This document shows, one piece after another, positions 1-11,001 of a DNA stretch of 64,000 nt. The position numbers and the translations under genes are program-made. The DNA lies in contig JASSKH010000028.1 of NCBI GenBank assembly GCA_031763025.1, positions 1,922,001 to 1,986,000 on the forward strand, read 5' to 3'. Position 1 is the stretch's first letter, and every line of letters starts with the position of its first letter. This DNA is from Macrocystis pyrifera. Its lineage: Eukaryota > Sar > Phaeophyceae > Laminariales > Laminariaceae. The notes below the pieces were generated by a model, which worked only from the letters and a program-made list of their open reading frames with translations, made no database searches and was not told the DNA's origin.

Positions 1-45
1 TGTGCTGCAGTCCTCTACCACGCATGATAGAAGGTAGGTGTACTA

Positions 46-164
46 CTATTACGGGGGACCATCGAAAATAGGACCAAATATTGCTAGTAAAAATAGGAAA
101 ATATAAATATAGGTTTTTGTGTGTACCGTAGGTCCTACGTATGTACTATGGTCCCCCGTAATAG
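46..164 (+). mobile_element. MITE-A copy 1 (palindromic miniature TIR element)
   Basis: About 119 bp with inverted ends built on CTATTACGGGGGACC and an inner arm ending AATAGGACC; the middle is AT-rich and non-coding. It has no reading frame, so mobility would need a transposase from elsewhere, as for other miniature inverted-repeat elements. Eight further clear copies lie in this window in both orientations. I define plus as the orientation in which the AAATATTG arm comes first. Confidence 0.85.
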
Positions 165-1080
165 TAATACGCTCTGCACAGGCACGGCGTTAATGGTATG
201 GACTGGACTTTGCGCGAAAACTCTCTGACGCTGCACTTGTGAAAAAATATGTATGAACCGAATTTTTGCCACGGGAATTTTGTCGCAGTCTTGGCTGCGG
301 GGCACGCAGGAAGACCAGGTGTAAACCACGGGGCAAGCCCCCGACCGGGTCCCGTGGCACGTGCTCTGGGCGTTCACAGCCGCGCGAGCTGGCTCTTTTT
401 CACGGAATTACTCCCAACGACGCCGAGTCGTCCAGGATCATAGAAACCCCACAATTTCAGCTGTTCGCTCTGCGGCTGCTGTAATCACACCGTCCCTCCA
501 GCTCTCGACGTCTTCTGTTTCATACTAATACTTTGCGGCAGCCCCGGTACAACAGCATATGCACATCCAAGTATTCCCTTGTGACGACCACGGACGGAGC
601 TTCTGTGCGTGCGTGGGTGCGTGCGTGGGTGTGTCTGCCGTTGATTCCTTTCGTCCAAAATAATAGGAAATGGGAACAAACACACGGTATTACATACATA
701 CTCTCAAGGTTTATACACTTCTTGGACGAAAAAAACACATTTTTTTTCCCTCGGAATTACAAAAACAACCGCGCGCAGCCACCATACACACTTCCACGAC
801 ACCCAGCAGGGTGACAGCAGCACAGCAGCAGCGGCGGTGCAACAGCAGTGGTGCAACAGCACCCGCACTTCACGCTTTGGTCTCTTCTGTGCTTGTGCGT
901 GTGAAGTCGTCTTCACGAGATGCAATCGTAGCTACATCTCCACGTCAAAATTCGAAAACCAACTACACACCGTCGAACCTCACGCTGGTATCAATCATAT
1001 ACTCGTAAATAAAGACGGACGCCCAAGGGCGCCCAGAAAAAAAAAAAAAATGTGAACCGTCACAGATTTTATTTCGCTAG
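165..1080. other. Intergenic stretch, no gene recognised
   Basis: Short open frames overlap in several phases but none shows a known domain. A CAG/CAACAG-rich patch lies at about 818-866, a short GTGCGTGG repeat at 605-630 and an A-tract at 1038-1050. One frame ending at 484 reads passably as a protein C-terminus but has no recognisable homology. Confidence 0.5.
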
Positions 1081-1254
1081 ATATCATGCATGGCCGTAGT
1101 CGTATGACCATAGACCCTCGCATCCCTACGCAGCCGGGACGGAGCACGCCGGGTTTTCACCGACCAGGCAGACATTGCTTGCACCAAGCGCGAAGCGCCG
1201 TGAGGTGTTGGGCGGGGCGCATGAAGGGTGAGCTGCATCCTACTAAGAAAACCG
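1081..1254 (-). mobile_element. Rep-G retroposon, copy a
   Basis: Member of a dispersed family whose plus-strand left end is the constant ATATCATGCATGGCCGTAGT. Copies run rightwards for variable lengths (about 40 to 420 bp), so in the opposite orientation the family has a fixed 3' end and truncated 5' ends, as non-LTR retroposons do. This copy covers the first 174 bp of the shared sequence. Unlike most copies it lacks a long G-tract on its left. Confidence 0.75.
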
Positions 1255-1862
1255 GTTTAGAGAGGGGGTGTTACTATAATAGAACCAAGTGAAAAAAATG
1301 AAAAAATGCAAAAAAACAAAAAAAAAAAAAACCATTTTGCTATATTCGCATCATGTAATCACAACGGTTCCAACGATTTCCCATTCTGACCTCTGGGGGT
1401 GAGCCGTGTCGTTTGCTCTTTTTCACGGACGCCCCTGAGACGCCTACTGATGATGATGTTTTTACCCACTTCTCATTTTGCGACATCCCCCCGGTTTTCA
1501 CGTCCACCACATCCGGAAGGCCAAGCTTATATAGTATGCGCCACACGCATTCATACGATAAAAAAACGCCGGTCCAACAACCGTAACGCCTTTTTTTTTT
1601 TTTTAAGTACCGCATATGCCACCCGCAACTACGAGCAGCAGTTATCTTTAAACTCCCGACGAGTGTTCTACTGTAGATAAGCCGCCATCGCAACGCACGT
1701 ACATCACTGGTTATGAAACAGGCAGGATTGTTTTGCCGTGATATATATACCCACAACACTCTTGCCCCTTGACATAAAGACCTGTTGCATACTATTAATA
1801 ATATTCAATAAAATAACTCCTTGTATTCAGGGACAGAGTGGTGTATAAAGTATTTACACCCC
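1255..1862. other. AT-rich intergenic stretch
   Basis: Homopolymer A runs (about 1313-1331) and a T run (1590-1604). The open frames crossing it in both directions show no domain. No gene is seen. Confidence 0.5.
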
Positions 1863-2132
1863 GGACAGATCAGATAGATCATCTACAGATCATTCGATGA
1901 CCCAGACCTTTCCGAGCAGATATATTCATTCTTCCATCTGTGCGATCTACAGGTAGCCCATGTTGCCGGGTGGAAGCGGCACAACCTGCATGATAAGGGA
2001 CGCGATTCCTGGGTTAGATATAGATATATACGTGCTACATACAGATCCTGCACGAGACATGTCATGACGGCAGGTTAGGCTCTAGATGATCTACCTTTAT
2101 AGATCATCTATCTGTAGATGATCTACCTGTCC
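1863..2132. mobile_element. Short TIR element rich in AGATGATCTA
   Basis: About 270 bp. It starts GGACAGATCAGATAGATC and ends with an inverted relative finishing in ACCTGTCC. The terminal arms are full of the palindromic core AGATGATCTA. A related copy lies at 19405-19595, sharing the internal CAGATCCTGCAC and ACGACGGCA segments. Non-coding and probably non-autonomous. Confidence 0.6.
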
Positions 2133-2151
2133 TATGTGAACGTATTACCTA

Positions 2152-2263
2152 CTATTACGGGGGTCCATAGTTAATAGGACCTATGGTATACATTAAAACC
2201 TATATATTCACCTATTTTTACTAAAAATATTTGGTCCTATTTACTATGGTCCTCCGTAATACT
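2152..2263 (-). mobile_element. MITE-A copy 2
   Basis: Inverted orientation relative to copy 1. The left end CTATTACGGGGGTCC is nearly intact; the right end is slightly decayed (CCTCCGTAAT). Confidence 0.8.
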
Positions 2264-2667
2264 ATACAGCAGTAACGTTCCCTCTCTACATATAGTGCCA
2301 GTATCATATGCGCCAGGCAACACTACCGGGCACTACAGCGGCAGTCGGCACTAACTACTCACTCCGCACATTGCCGCACTGGTTAGTCTCATACCCGGCA
2401 CCAGGTATGTGCCAAGGGATTTGACAGGCACTAACTATATAGAGAGCAGCCGGAAGGTACTCCACATGCACTACAGAGAGACTACTACCACTGCCTGTAC
2501 CCCTTGTACGGAATCTACAGGATGGCAGATGGCCGTTGACGGCGCCGGAGGATTGCAGCTTGCTGCCCTCGAAACAGCCAAAACCCCATTCGGACGGTAA
2601 ACGAGTCCGATTTCCGATTACCAGTCTCCGATTTCACTCACCGTCATCGTCCATAAATGCGTGTGCC

Positions 2668-2795
2668 GTCTTCACATTAAATCGCCCTTTCTACCCCCAG
2701 ATTCATAAGTACACCCAGTGTCTGTGCTGATTCCTTATCCTATTAATAGATCGATACTGATTCTGTGGTCACAGACCGCTGTGATACAGAGGAAG
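2668..2795 (+). repeat. Rep-H dispersed repeat, copy 1
   Basis: A non-coding unit of roughly 115-130 bp running from CACATTAAA through CCAGTGTC and TGCTGATTC to CTGTGGTCACAGAC. The same order of motifs occurs at 3121-3205 (partial), 49894-50010 and as a dimer at 54541-54780. It is often followed by A-rich sequence. Origin unknown. Confidence 0.6.
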
Positions 2796-3266
2796 ACCAA
2801 AAACAAAAAATGATCGCAAACTCGAGTTGTCAAGCAAGTGAAGTGCTAGCGTACCGGGTACGAGGACACAACAAACAACAACACAAGCAACACCAGAAAA
2901 TAATAACAAAAAGACAACGAAACCATTAATAGTGGCAAATTAAGGTGTACTGCAGTACGGCGAAGGCACCGGGAGCCTGATAAACCTGGCAGCAGCACTG
3001 CACTGCCGGTATGAATGATGAATCTCCTACGGGATGGATGATCTTGTCCTTGACCGATAAACACACATTTATGGACGACGACGGTAAGTGCAATGGGAGA
3101 CAACACCGGTTGTTCTTTCTGTGTTCTTTCTGTTTACCGAGATGAAGCACACCCAGTGTCCGTACGTCTTCGTACTAATTCTTCGTCCTAGAGAGATACG
3201 GACGTCCACCTTCTGCACGAGTATGCACAGACTGGGAGAGGGAGGGCGAAATATGAAACAGCAGAC
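2796..3266. repeat. A-rich stretch with a partial Rep-H copy at 3121-3205
   Basis: Purine-rich, AAC/AAG-rich sequence with no gene. At 3143-3200 the motifs ACACCCAGTGTCCGT and CCTAGAGAGATACG mark a second, truncated Rep-H copy. Confidence 0.45.
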
Positions 3267-3388
3267 TACTGCTGTGTAGTGTTGTCAACGCCATAGCCGA
3301 TAATTACTGCTGTGTAGTGTGGTTGTCAACGCCATAGCCGATAATTACTGCTGTGTACGTAGTGTTGTCAACGCCATAGCCGATAATA
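3267..3388. repeat. Tandem repeat, about 38-44 bp, three units
   Basis: Units begin at 3267, 3305 and 3346, each containing TACTGCTGTGTA and CAACGCCATAGCCGATAAT. Units lengthen by 3 bp each time through small insertions beside GTAGTG. Confidence 0.85.
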
Positions 3389-4703
3389 GTCTATTAAATA
3401 GGCGTCCACGTCGTTTTTTACCGCATGATTGGAGCCCATAGTATTAATAGTATCACAGCATGTTCCGATATTCGCTTCGCTTCATATGTACTATTAATAC
3501 GAGTTTCACCTACAAAAAATAACCATCTTGAAAGCTAATTGTATCACAGATTATGCATGTATCGTACCAGGATACAGCAGTAGAGGTACCCTGTTATGTC
3601 TCAGTATCATGGACCTATCTCTACGTTACTACAGCAGTATGCTTGTGGTGTATGATCGTCATGTTTCCTTTCCAGTCTGAAGAGTTTTTTTTTTGTGTTT
3701 CACGCCAGGCAGCCGCTGGACAAAACCCGAGGTTTACGTGTCTCACCGCGATGGGATTCAGTTTTCCCACCGCTTCGTATTAATACTAATAGTCGACTTT
3801 CATCGAGATCTGCCAACTCACGCTCTTAACCTTTCAGCGATCCATTAATAACAAATAACGGGTACAGCAGTATACCTGGTATAACACATGGATCCGATGG
3901 ATTAGTTGTACAATCAGTTGCTGTTGTTGGACCTGGACATGTTCCTACCTGCTACCGCCGTACGACGTATTTTATGGTCTTCTTCGCCCAATCATTTCGC
4001 ACCACTCCCGAGAAAAATATCATATACATACATACATCGTGCATAGATCTGATAAACTATTGCATGAAAAAATACTACAACCGCGTCAGCCGCGAGTTCG
4101 ACCGGTTGAGTGACTCATGCTCGGGTCATTTGCAACCCGCTTCGGCGCGTCTGAGGGGACAACAATCTACAAAACAAAAAAGACGATTTGCACTGGTCAC
4201 AGGAAATAGCTCGGGCTACCGGTGCAAATGGGGTGTGTGTCCGAACCGGAATGTCAGGAGCTGAACAAATACGTGCCTCGTGCGTAGCAAGGTTGATTCA
4301 GCAGTGGTCATCTCTCTAGAGTGCCGGATGCCCGCTGTAGTGCCTGTGGACTCGCTTGACAACGAATGGGATTCACCAGTGCGGCAGTGCGCGGAGTACA
4401 TAGTGCCGGTGGCCGCTTCAGTGCCGGTATTGTTGGCTGGCGCACGCATACCGGCCCTATACCTCGCACAGGGGCCGGCACTATTAATACTGCCGTTCTT
4501 ACTGGTGAACTACTGCTAGGTTAACTATAAATAAGAATAGCGGCTTCATAACATCGCGGCCGTCGATCAACGTTCGCTATCATCGGTCCTAAAACGGTCA
4601 ACAGACCCCGCCAAGTGTCATCGGAGTAACAGCAGTCTCGGTCCTCGGGACCAAGCAAATGACCCACCAGTACCAGCCGTTTCGAGGACCAAGTCCCAAC
4701 GGG
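3389..4703. other. Intergenic stretch, no gene recognised
   Basis: Only short, overlapping open frames. Around 4080-4150 there is a faint relative of Rep-T (CGTCAGCCGCGAGTTCGACC). Palindromic TATTAATA motifs are scattered, for example near 3440, 3490 and 4485. Confidence 0.45.
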
Positions 4704-4866
4704 GCTTGGAGCCTCGCTTGTCGCAAGGGTACTCGGAGCTGAAACGATTCCATCCCCGCTTGTTTGTACTCGGAGCTGAAAAGAATGAGTCCTTGCTTGT
4801 CCCAAGTGTCCTTAGAGCCTAAATAGATTACTCCTCGCTTGTCTGAAGGGTACTCGGAGCTGAGGC
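4704..4866. repeat. Degenerate tandem repeat, about 40 bp, four units
   Basis: Four imperfect units, each holding a CGCTTGT-like core (near 4715, 4758, 4794 and 4836) followed by GTACTCGGAGCTGA or a decayed version of it. Confidence 0.7.
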
Positions 4867-5372
4867 AGCGACTGGGAAGGCTGGTGCTCTGATAATATTT
4901 TAATACGTACATGTTTCGGATTTGAGACTTGGGGTCAAAATTTGCCCTTGCCCATCGTAACAAAAGACAGAAAAAAAAAAAAAAATCGAAACGGTCAAAA
5001 TAACCTTAAACACGACCGAAAATGATGGCGGAGAATGGAGGCACATCGTATCGTAGGCCAAAAGGTTGTCAATTTTAGCGCACCCTCCTCCAATATACCA
5101 TGCTAACAATTGGCTTCTAGCGCTAACAACGCACCGACCACCTCATCACGCCGTGCGCCAAGGCTCTCAATAAGGCAAACAAAACGCCAAAGCGTCGAGG
5201 TGAACATCCGAAAACACCGCCTCCTCCCTGCGGGGGGGGGGGGGGGGGGCAGGGCATGCAGCAGCGGACAAACAATGACCAGCCAACACGTACAATGGCC
5301 GGCGGGGAGAATCCGGGTAACAGATCGCAGAGTCTACAGCAGCATCATCATCAGGTCGCGGCCGGCAAATGA
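4867..5372. other. Intergenic stretch with an A-tract and a G-tract
   Basis: An A-run at 4971-4985 and an 18-G run at about 5232-5249. No recognisable gene. Confidence 0.45.
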
Positions 5373-5608
5373 CCGGGTCCAACGTCAATCTTGGACGAGC
5401 TCAAGTTGTTTGTCGAAGCACCGAGGGATCGGCGGAAAGCACCGGTGGAAGCGGTGTTGTGGCCCACGGCGGCTCGTAACAACAGAAGCGAGTTGTACCC
5501 ATGGGTCGTCGAGGCAGCGGACCGTTTGATGGTGAGATGGCATGAGGAGGACCCGGAGAGGAGCTGGCTATATACGCCACGCATCAGAGGACGCCAAGAG
5601 TGGCGCAG
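5373..5608 (+). CDS. Candidate coding fragment of unknown function
   Basis: One frame stays open from just after a stop at 5370 to the G-rich edge of the next repeat. It has the mixed composition of real coding DNA: residues such as LDELKLFVEAPRDRRKA and ELYPWVVEAADRLMVRW appear in order, with alternating hydrophobic and charged positions. There is no start codon of its own, so it would be an internal exon or a transposon remnant. Two Rep-G insertions follow directly and may have cut it. I do not recognise the family. Existence as a coding remnant is an inference from composition only. Confidence 0.28.
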
Positions 5609-5831
5609 TGGGGGAGGGCGGGGACTCATATCATGCATGGCCGTAGTCGTGAGAACATAAACATAGACCCTCGCATCTCTACGATGCTGGAACGGACAAC
5701 ATCGGGTTTTCACCGACCAGGCAGACATTGCTTGCACGAAGCGTCGTGAAGCGCCATGAGGTGCTTAGCGAGTCACATGAAGAGTGAACTTCATCCTGTA
5801 GAAAGAAACGCTTGTGGGGCGGCAACGTGTG
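5609..5831 (-). mobile_element. Rep-G retroposon, copy b
   Basis: Starts in a G-rich tract (GGGGGAGGGCGGGG) followed by ACTCATATCATGCATGG. It carries the family through the GTGAACTTCATCCTG region and a little further (CGCTTGTGGGGCGGCAACG). Several point differences from copy a. Confidence 0.75.
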
Positions 5832-5948
5832 TGGGGGGTGTGTGTGTGTGGTACTCATTATCATGCATGACCGTAGTCGCATGACCATAGACCTTCGCAT
5901 CCCTACAATGCCGGGACGGAGCACGTCGGGTTTTCACCGACCAGGCAG
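5832..5948 (-). mobile_element. Rep-G retroposon, copy c, with target duplication
   Basis: A truncated copy of about 95 bp plus its left tract. TGTGTGGGGGG stands on the left (about 5828-5839) and again immediately after the truncated right end (5949-5959). This duplication is what target-primed insertion into a G-run would leave. It sits in the tail of copy b, so it is the younger of the two. Confidence 0.75.
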
Positions 5949-5981
5949 TGTGTGGGGGGGATGGGGGGGGGAGCAGCCGGT

Positions 5982-6214
5982 TTGATACCGCTGTCGACGA
6001 AAGCAAAAAGGAAATGGCAGATCGGGTTGCACGGTTCCAGTTCGACAAATATTAGCGGAGCCTGCGTTGTTGCTGCCCCAAATTTTACAGTACTATTCGT
6101 TTTGCCCTGCTTTTCTGGTGCGGGCGAAAACAGCGGCAGTATTGGTGCTTGACACTGCTGTCGACAACCATAGGAATGAGATGGCAGATCGTGTGGCAAG
6201 GTTCTCGGGTCGAC
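5982..6214 (+). repeat. Direct repeat of about 65 bp, two copies 167 bp apart
   Basis: Copies at 5982-6045 and 6149-6214 share GCTGTCGAC, GAGATGGCAGATCG and the CAAGGTTC region. In the plus frame each would read as MADRVARF preceded by an acidic segment, so the duplicated unit may derive from coding DNA. No family recognised. Confidence 0.55.
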
Positions 6215-6526
6215 TACCGTAAGCTCCGGCAGCTTCATGCTGCCTGCGCCCGTGCTGTACGACTCCTTGCATTCAACCATTGTAACCTCGACACCAACTT
6301 GTCACATTGCCCAGTCGCGCAGTGGGCATCGCTGCAATCGCCGCTTCTTATCATCAAATTTTGCCTCCGAAGTCCTAAGAGGACCATACGTCGTACCTGG
6401 TACGAAGTGCGTTCGGGATTGGAGGTCCCTTGCTTACCGACGTCCCTAGTCAGAGTTGGTACCGGACGCCGGACCCTCTTTGATACGTACTGGTAGCCAA
6501 TAAATACCCTGGTATCTTTGTAACCC
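6215..6526. other. No gene recognised
   Basis: Open frames on both strands without domains. Contains one GTACCTGGTAC palindrome. Confidence 0.4.
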
Positions 6527-6605
6527 TTTTAGACCCGTAGTCCCGTTTTTGGGTACAAACAGTCAAATACCGAGTACTTTGTCCTCAAAACGGGATCGCA
6601 GTCCA
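6527..6605. mobile_element. Pal-Q short palindromic element, copy 1
   Basis: An imperfect palindrome of about 75 bp: AGTCCCGTTTT and a GTACAAAC arm at the left, TTTGTCCTCAAAACGGG at the right. Three other copies (7001-7072, 7559-7631, 62719-62792) share both arms and a short variable centre. Confidence 0.7.
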
Positions 6606-7000
6606 AAAAATAATACTTACTGGTATTATTAAAATAATAGTCAATCAACAGGCTGATATTTACAACAGGCATTTATTAATATTAATAGTACCGGACAAAG
6701 CTGACGTTTTTGAATTTCCATGTGTACATATGCAAGTACCAGGAAAACTGGTCCAGAGGCTGGATTTATTATCTGGTCATGGGCGCGTTCAACACTAAAT
6801 TCAGTGTAATGCTTCTCGAACTTGCTATTTTCTTGTCAATCTCAGCCCGTCTTTCTCATTGTTAAACGTTTTTACAGTACGTACGTTGAACAAAGTAGAT
6901 GTTCTGAGCTGCTCCTGTCGTGGGAATAATAGCGCGCAGACAGTAGAAATTCCTTCTCTACTATATTGATATGCGGTCTTCCTTAATCGCCGGGTCTTTG
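6606..7000. other. AT-rich intergenic stretch
   Basis: Contains ATTAATATTAATAG at 6676-6689 and no gene-like frame. Confidence 0.4.
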
Positions 7001-7072
7001 TACTGCAGTCCCGTTTGGGAGACAAACCACTCAAAGTCTAAGTAGTTTGTCCCGAAAAGGGGGCAGCAGTAC
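7001..7072. mobile_element. Pal-Q copy 2
   Basis: ACTGCAGTCCCGTTTGGG on the left is mirrored by TTTGTCCCGAAAAGGG and GCAGTA on the right around a short CTCAAAGTCTAAG centre. Confidence 0.75.
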
Positions 7073-7558
7073 TAAATGGGTTAAAACGGGATGCGTTGCC
7101 TATACACTACTTTGCGTATCGCGACTCGTAGAATCAGGAATCAGCACGTTCAGTACCCACTGGGTGTGCTTGTGTGCCGTCGCTGCCGTTGTGCCGTGGG
7201 TACCGGTAGCTTCGCACGGAATCATGAGAGAACAACTCGCACAAGCACCTTGGCTTCTACAGGAAAGGAGACACGACAGGTATTACATGTACGAAGCAGA
7301 ACGTGGTCCGCGAAACGATACACCGAGTGTTACACATGAAAAAGTGGCATAAGAAACAAGCTACGCTTCGCGTGTGGGGACGGACGTTATCGTGGCGTGT
7401 AACCGCAAGTAAGAGCGTCGCGTTCGCACACGGGAGGCGCGATCGTTTTACAGCGCCCGCTTTCTCGACAACGGCTCAAGGAGTGCTCAAGTCCAACACT
7501 TTTTTTACGGGAGGCTCTACGTAGACCTGGTCTTTCCGAAAACGCCTTGACCCTTGCA
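7073..7558. other. Spacer between two Pal-Q copies, no gene recognised
   Basis: 486 bp with overlapping frames and no domain. It is framed by two Pal-Q palindromes, so it may be the body of a composite element, but no target duplication is evident. Confidence 0.35.
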
Positions 7559-7631
7559 GGACTGCAGTCCCTTTCGGGGGACAAACTACTTAGAATCTGG
7601 TTGGTTTGTCCTCAAAACGGGTCTGCAGTCC
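7559..7631. mobile_element. Pal-Q copy 3
   Basis: The most symmetrical copy: GGACTGCAGTCC at the left and TCTGCAGTCC at the right, with the GGGGACAAACTACTTAGA arm mirrored by TGGTTTGTCCTCAAAACGG. Confidence 0.8.
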
Positions 7632-7652
7632 AAAACGGGTTGAGGTTGTTCG

Positions 7653-7757
7653 GTATTATTACGAGGGACCATAGTAAATAGTACCAAATATTGCTGGTAA
7701 AAAATAGTTGAATATATAGGTTTTGGTGTGTATCGTGGGCCCTATTGACTATGGCTT
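7653..7757 (+). mobile_element. MITE-A copy 3 (right end decayed)
   Basis: Left arm ATTACGAGGGACCATAGTAA and the internal AAATATTGCTGGTAA match the family. The right terminal repeat is eroded (CTATGGCTTCCCC). Confidence 0.75.
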
Positions 7758-8861
7758 CCCCTTCTGGGAAAAATCGCGCGCTGAGAAACTATCGCGCCCC
7801 TGCTGTGTCAATCAACTCAACGCTCTTTACGGTAAAGCAGTAGTGCAGTGCCGGCCCCTACATACATAGTGCCGGTATGCGTCAGCCAACAAAATAATAC
7901 TGGCACTCTAGCGACAACCGGCAATACTGCCCCCGCACACAGCGACATTGGTTATTCCCGTCTCTGCAAGCCATTCCACCGGCACTATATATAGCGGGCA
8001 TCCGGCACTATGGCACTCAAGCGGCACTATAGAGGGGACCACTACGTACGTACTGCTACTACTGTGTTTGAGTACCATCGAAAAGAGAATTTGATTTTGA
8101 CGACGCCAAAAAATAGGGACCCCAGGGGTATACGTACAGTATACCTCCGGGTACTTGGTATTTCCTTACTGTGAGCACCAAACTACTGCTGTACTATTTA
8201 TTATACCTGGTTGTACCGTATTTTGCAACCGTACGAACGAATCTACGCGTACCGGTGCGCGAGAGGACGGAAGGCTGTACAAAAATAAGCTGCTTTCTCT
8301 TGGTTTTTTTTTGTTATCCTCCGGCGGATTGGTTGTACGACTGCAGTTACCACTGCTGCTGATGGTTTTCGTATGTAAGCATAAGCTGTGCGAGTAGGCT
8401 GTACGCAGAGCAGACGTCTGATATTCGTACATGGCTGGTGTTTCACACAGGCAGAGCGACGGAAGGTCCGCGTTTCTTGTTTTCCTCGAAACAAGTGAAA
8501 GACGTGATGATAACTGAATACTGGTATTTACTACTTACGAGTACTCGTACGGTTATCTCACAGATCACACATGCAGGTACAGGCAGACACCAGGTACGTA
8601 CTCGTGCCTGAGTACGTACCTGATACAGGATGTACTTGAAAAATGTACCTGGTGACATCGTTTGACTCGTTCGAGTACTGCGGTATTTGTACTTGCACTT
8701 AGGAAGCGCTTTTACAGGCAGTAGTATGGCATACCCTCTGGTATGACACATGACTCGTGCGAGTGTACTACCGGCAGTTTATTGGGGCCCGTCGAGCATC
8801 ATGCTCAGACAAAGACAGCATCGTCAAGATCGTACCAGGTACCTGGCATTGTACAGCGCAC
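7758..8861. other. Intergenic or intronic stretch left of the SNARE exons
   Basis: No exon can be recognised. If the R-SNARE gene is intact its remaining exons should lie here on the minus strand, but I found no segment with the expected rest of the longin fold or the SNARE coiled coil. TACCTGGTA/TACCAGGTA palindromes are dense (8590-8660, 8832-8842). Confidence 0.4.
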
Positions 8862-9099
8862 CTCTTCATCGACAGGTATCCCGTCCGTCACACACAGGAT
8901 GCCCAGCTCGCCCGTCATGTAGAGATAGAACACGTGATCCCCAGAGTGATGTCGAACCTTTTCAGGCCCAGCTGCTGCTGCTGGTGCTGCTGGTGCTGCA
9001 GCAGCAACAGCTGCTGCTGTTGCAGCTGCTGCTGCTACTGCTGCATCTAGGCCCCTCCCTCCGCCCCCCCCCCTCCCCCCCCCCCCCCCCCCCCCCCTC

Positions 9100-9133
<34 letters not shown>

Positions 9134-9730
9134 CGATCGCGAACTGCCGAACTTTTTTCTTCCTCGCTGTTGTGTTTTTCGATATATTTTATAAAAAAAC
9201 AAGGTCGGATCGTCGGGGAGAAAGAAAGCTTCGCGTAAGCACGACGACGAATCGTCCTGCGACAAACACACGGGGAGCTGGTCGGCCAGGGTGCGGGACA
9301 CCCTGCTGAACCAGGGCGTGCCAGGACTCTATACCGGCCAGAGGCGTGGGGCAAAGCTAATACTTCTTCGATTTACGCACGAGTACCAACGTAGTCTACG
9401 GATGTACCCCTCGTACCAGGTACCAGTATCAAACTGCGGTGACTTTCTCCTCTATCCATCGTCGATGCATCAAACAGATTATCCCACCCTCGAATCAGAG
9501 CTTCTGCTATGTGTCTGTCCGTTTGTACGTAGCTCGCTCACCCGGACAGCTGGCGACTGATGCGGCAGCGTGTCTATGAGCCGGCACGCCACGTCCGAGA
9601 AGTTACCCTGGTAGCTGAACGCCGTGTACGACGCAAGAACTTGCCTCCCTCCTCCCGAGAGCATGTCGGGCGGCGCTCCGCGTTGTTGATGTAAGGGCGC
9701 CAGCGCCGCTACTGCGGTGTGGATAAGCAT
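8862..9730 (-). CDS. VAMP7-like R-SNARE, N-terminal longin domain (two exons seen)
   Basis: Exons 9730-9542 and 8957-8862 join in phase 0 across a GT-AG intron (donor GTGAGC, acceptor AAAAG). The first starts at an ATG with a hydrophobic strand (LIHTAVAAL), then an inserted Gln/Pro/Gly loop, then VLASYTAF, GNFSDVACRLIDTLP. The second gives DHVFYLYMTGELGILCVTD, the longin beta-hairpin that in VAMP7/VAMP71 proteins reads as an F-H-Y-L and YLCITD pair. About 95 residues are visible, against about 220 for the family. R-SNAREs of this type sit on endosomal or vacuolar membranes and fuse vesicles through a C-terminal coiled coil. That coiled coil and the membrane anchor are not found here, so the gene is either split by long introns or broken. 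The roughly 20-residue loop between the first strands is longer than usual. Confidence 0.6.
8958..9541 (-). other. SNARE gene intron with CTG and poly-C tracts
   Basis: The intron holds a CTG-rich microsatellite (8970-9048), a nearly pure C tract of about 45 bp (9054-9104) and a second CTG run (9103-9131). On the transcribed minus strand these are CAG and G runs lying just upstream of the exon 2 acceptor. Frames reading through them give only Gln, Leu or Gly runs and are not genes. Confidence 0.55.
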
Positions 9731-10756
9731 ACCAGTACCTCGTTTAGAGCTCTAGACTAATCTACCAGCGGACAGAAGCAGTCCGGGGCAGTGCGCGGGG
9801 TAGAGAGGCGTGCTCTTTCAGAGCCCACTCCCTGCACCTGTCATTAGTAGCTGGAGCCGCCGAAAGCTTTGCCTGGGTACTGTTGAACACAGCAAAGCGT
9901 CAGGCTGAAATTTCACAGCCTCGAAGGTCAAACAAAGGCCAAAGGTGGGATAAACTGCACCAGAATTCTCGTTTGGTCGCGCGCGCCAGTTCAACCATTA
10001 TATGCCCGAAATCTCCCCTGAATAAAAACGCATAGTCGGCGTGTTGGAAACCTTTGGCTAAACAACGCCCAGTCGGGCAATCGTTAGGTGTGCTTGACCA
10101 ACTTTACTTGCTGCACTTTGTTGGAGTGGGCGGCATTCAACGGCATGCTGTCCTCGGGCTTCGTTGCAGGATTTCTCTGTATTGCCGTTGGGCATGCAGT
10201 TCTCAGGTAAGGCAAGGTTTCCGCTCACACATCACGACTCTGTAACAGCCCAAATTCCATTTGTTGCAGAAATAATAACAATTCGTACGAGACGTCACAG
10301 CAGTTTACGTCTTTGCTGGCAGTTTCAAGTAGGTACCACATGACCAGGTACAGAGCACAGCAACCTGCTGTGTGTGCCTGTTGACGCGGTGGGTATCATG
10401 CCTGGTGTGGTGCTGTATCGAGCTTTGATGGAGTATTGTTATACTCCGGCGCAAGGAGCCGTTCAGGACGGATGTAGTGTGCAGCAGCGGGGCGACGAAC
10501 TCTACTCGCTGATGGTCTCGTAATGTGCTCGACTGGCGCGCCGACTGCGGTTGTTCTTTGCTGCATCCACATGTGCCCTCGGGCTCCACCAGACGGCGGT
10601 ATGATCTGCCGCCTGCGGCACTCTCATCACATACCTGGTACCGGGTATATTCGTAGGAGATAGGAGGATGTCACCCTCCACATGCTAAAGTAGCTACGTT
10701 CGGGATGGGCTAGCTCTCAAAATTCTACTGAGGCTGACTGTACGGCTGAATCTCAT
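9731..10756. other. Upstream region of the SNARE gene, no gene recognised
   Basis: Contains the putative promoter side of the R-SNARE. A frame at 10054-10245 (plus) ends near a GTAAGG donor-like site but shows no domain. No clear TATA-like element can be assigned. Confidence 0.35.
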
Positions 10757-10818
10757 GGGAGCCGAAGCCGGAAAACAGAACTGGCATGCACCTCTTTTTT
10801 TCCCTTTTTTTGAAAAAC

Positions 10819-10866
10819 TATTTAGTCAGTCGAACTCACAGCTGACGTATTTCAAAAATTATAAAA
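10819..10866 (-). repeat. Rep-T fragment
   Basis: CGAACTCACAGCTGACGTAT is the reverse complement of the Rep-T head found in seven other places. It lies inside a segment that has no counterpart in the right unit, so it arrived after the inverted pair formed. Confidence 0.65.
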
Positions 10867-11001
10867 TCCTCCGGCGGATTGGTACAAAATAGGCTTAAGC
10901 TCACCACTTTTATTTTTCGTATGGCCCAGATTCATATACGTACGAGTATCGAGTTTCGTCTTTTCCGATCTTACCTGGTATGTTTTTTTTAGTGTGAATA
11001 A

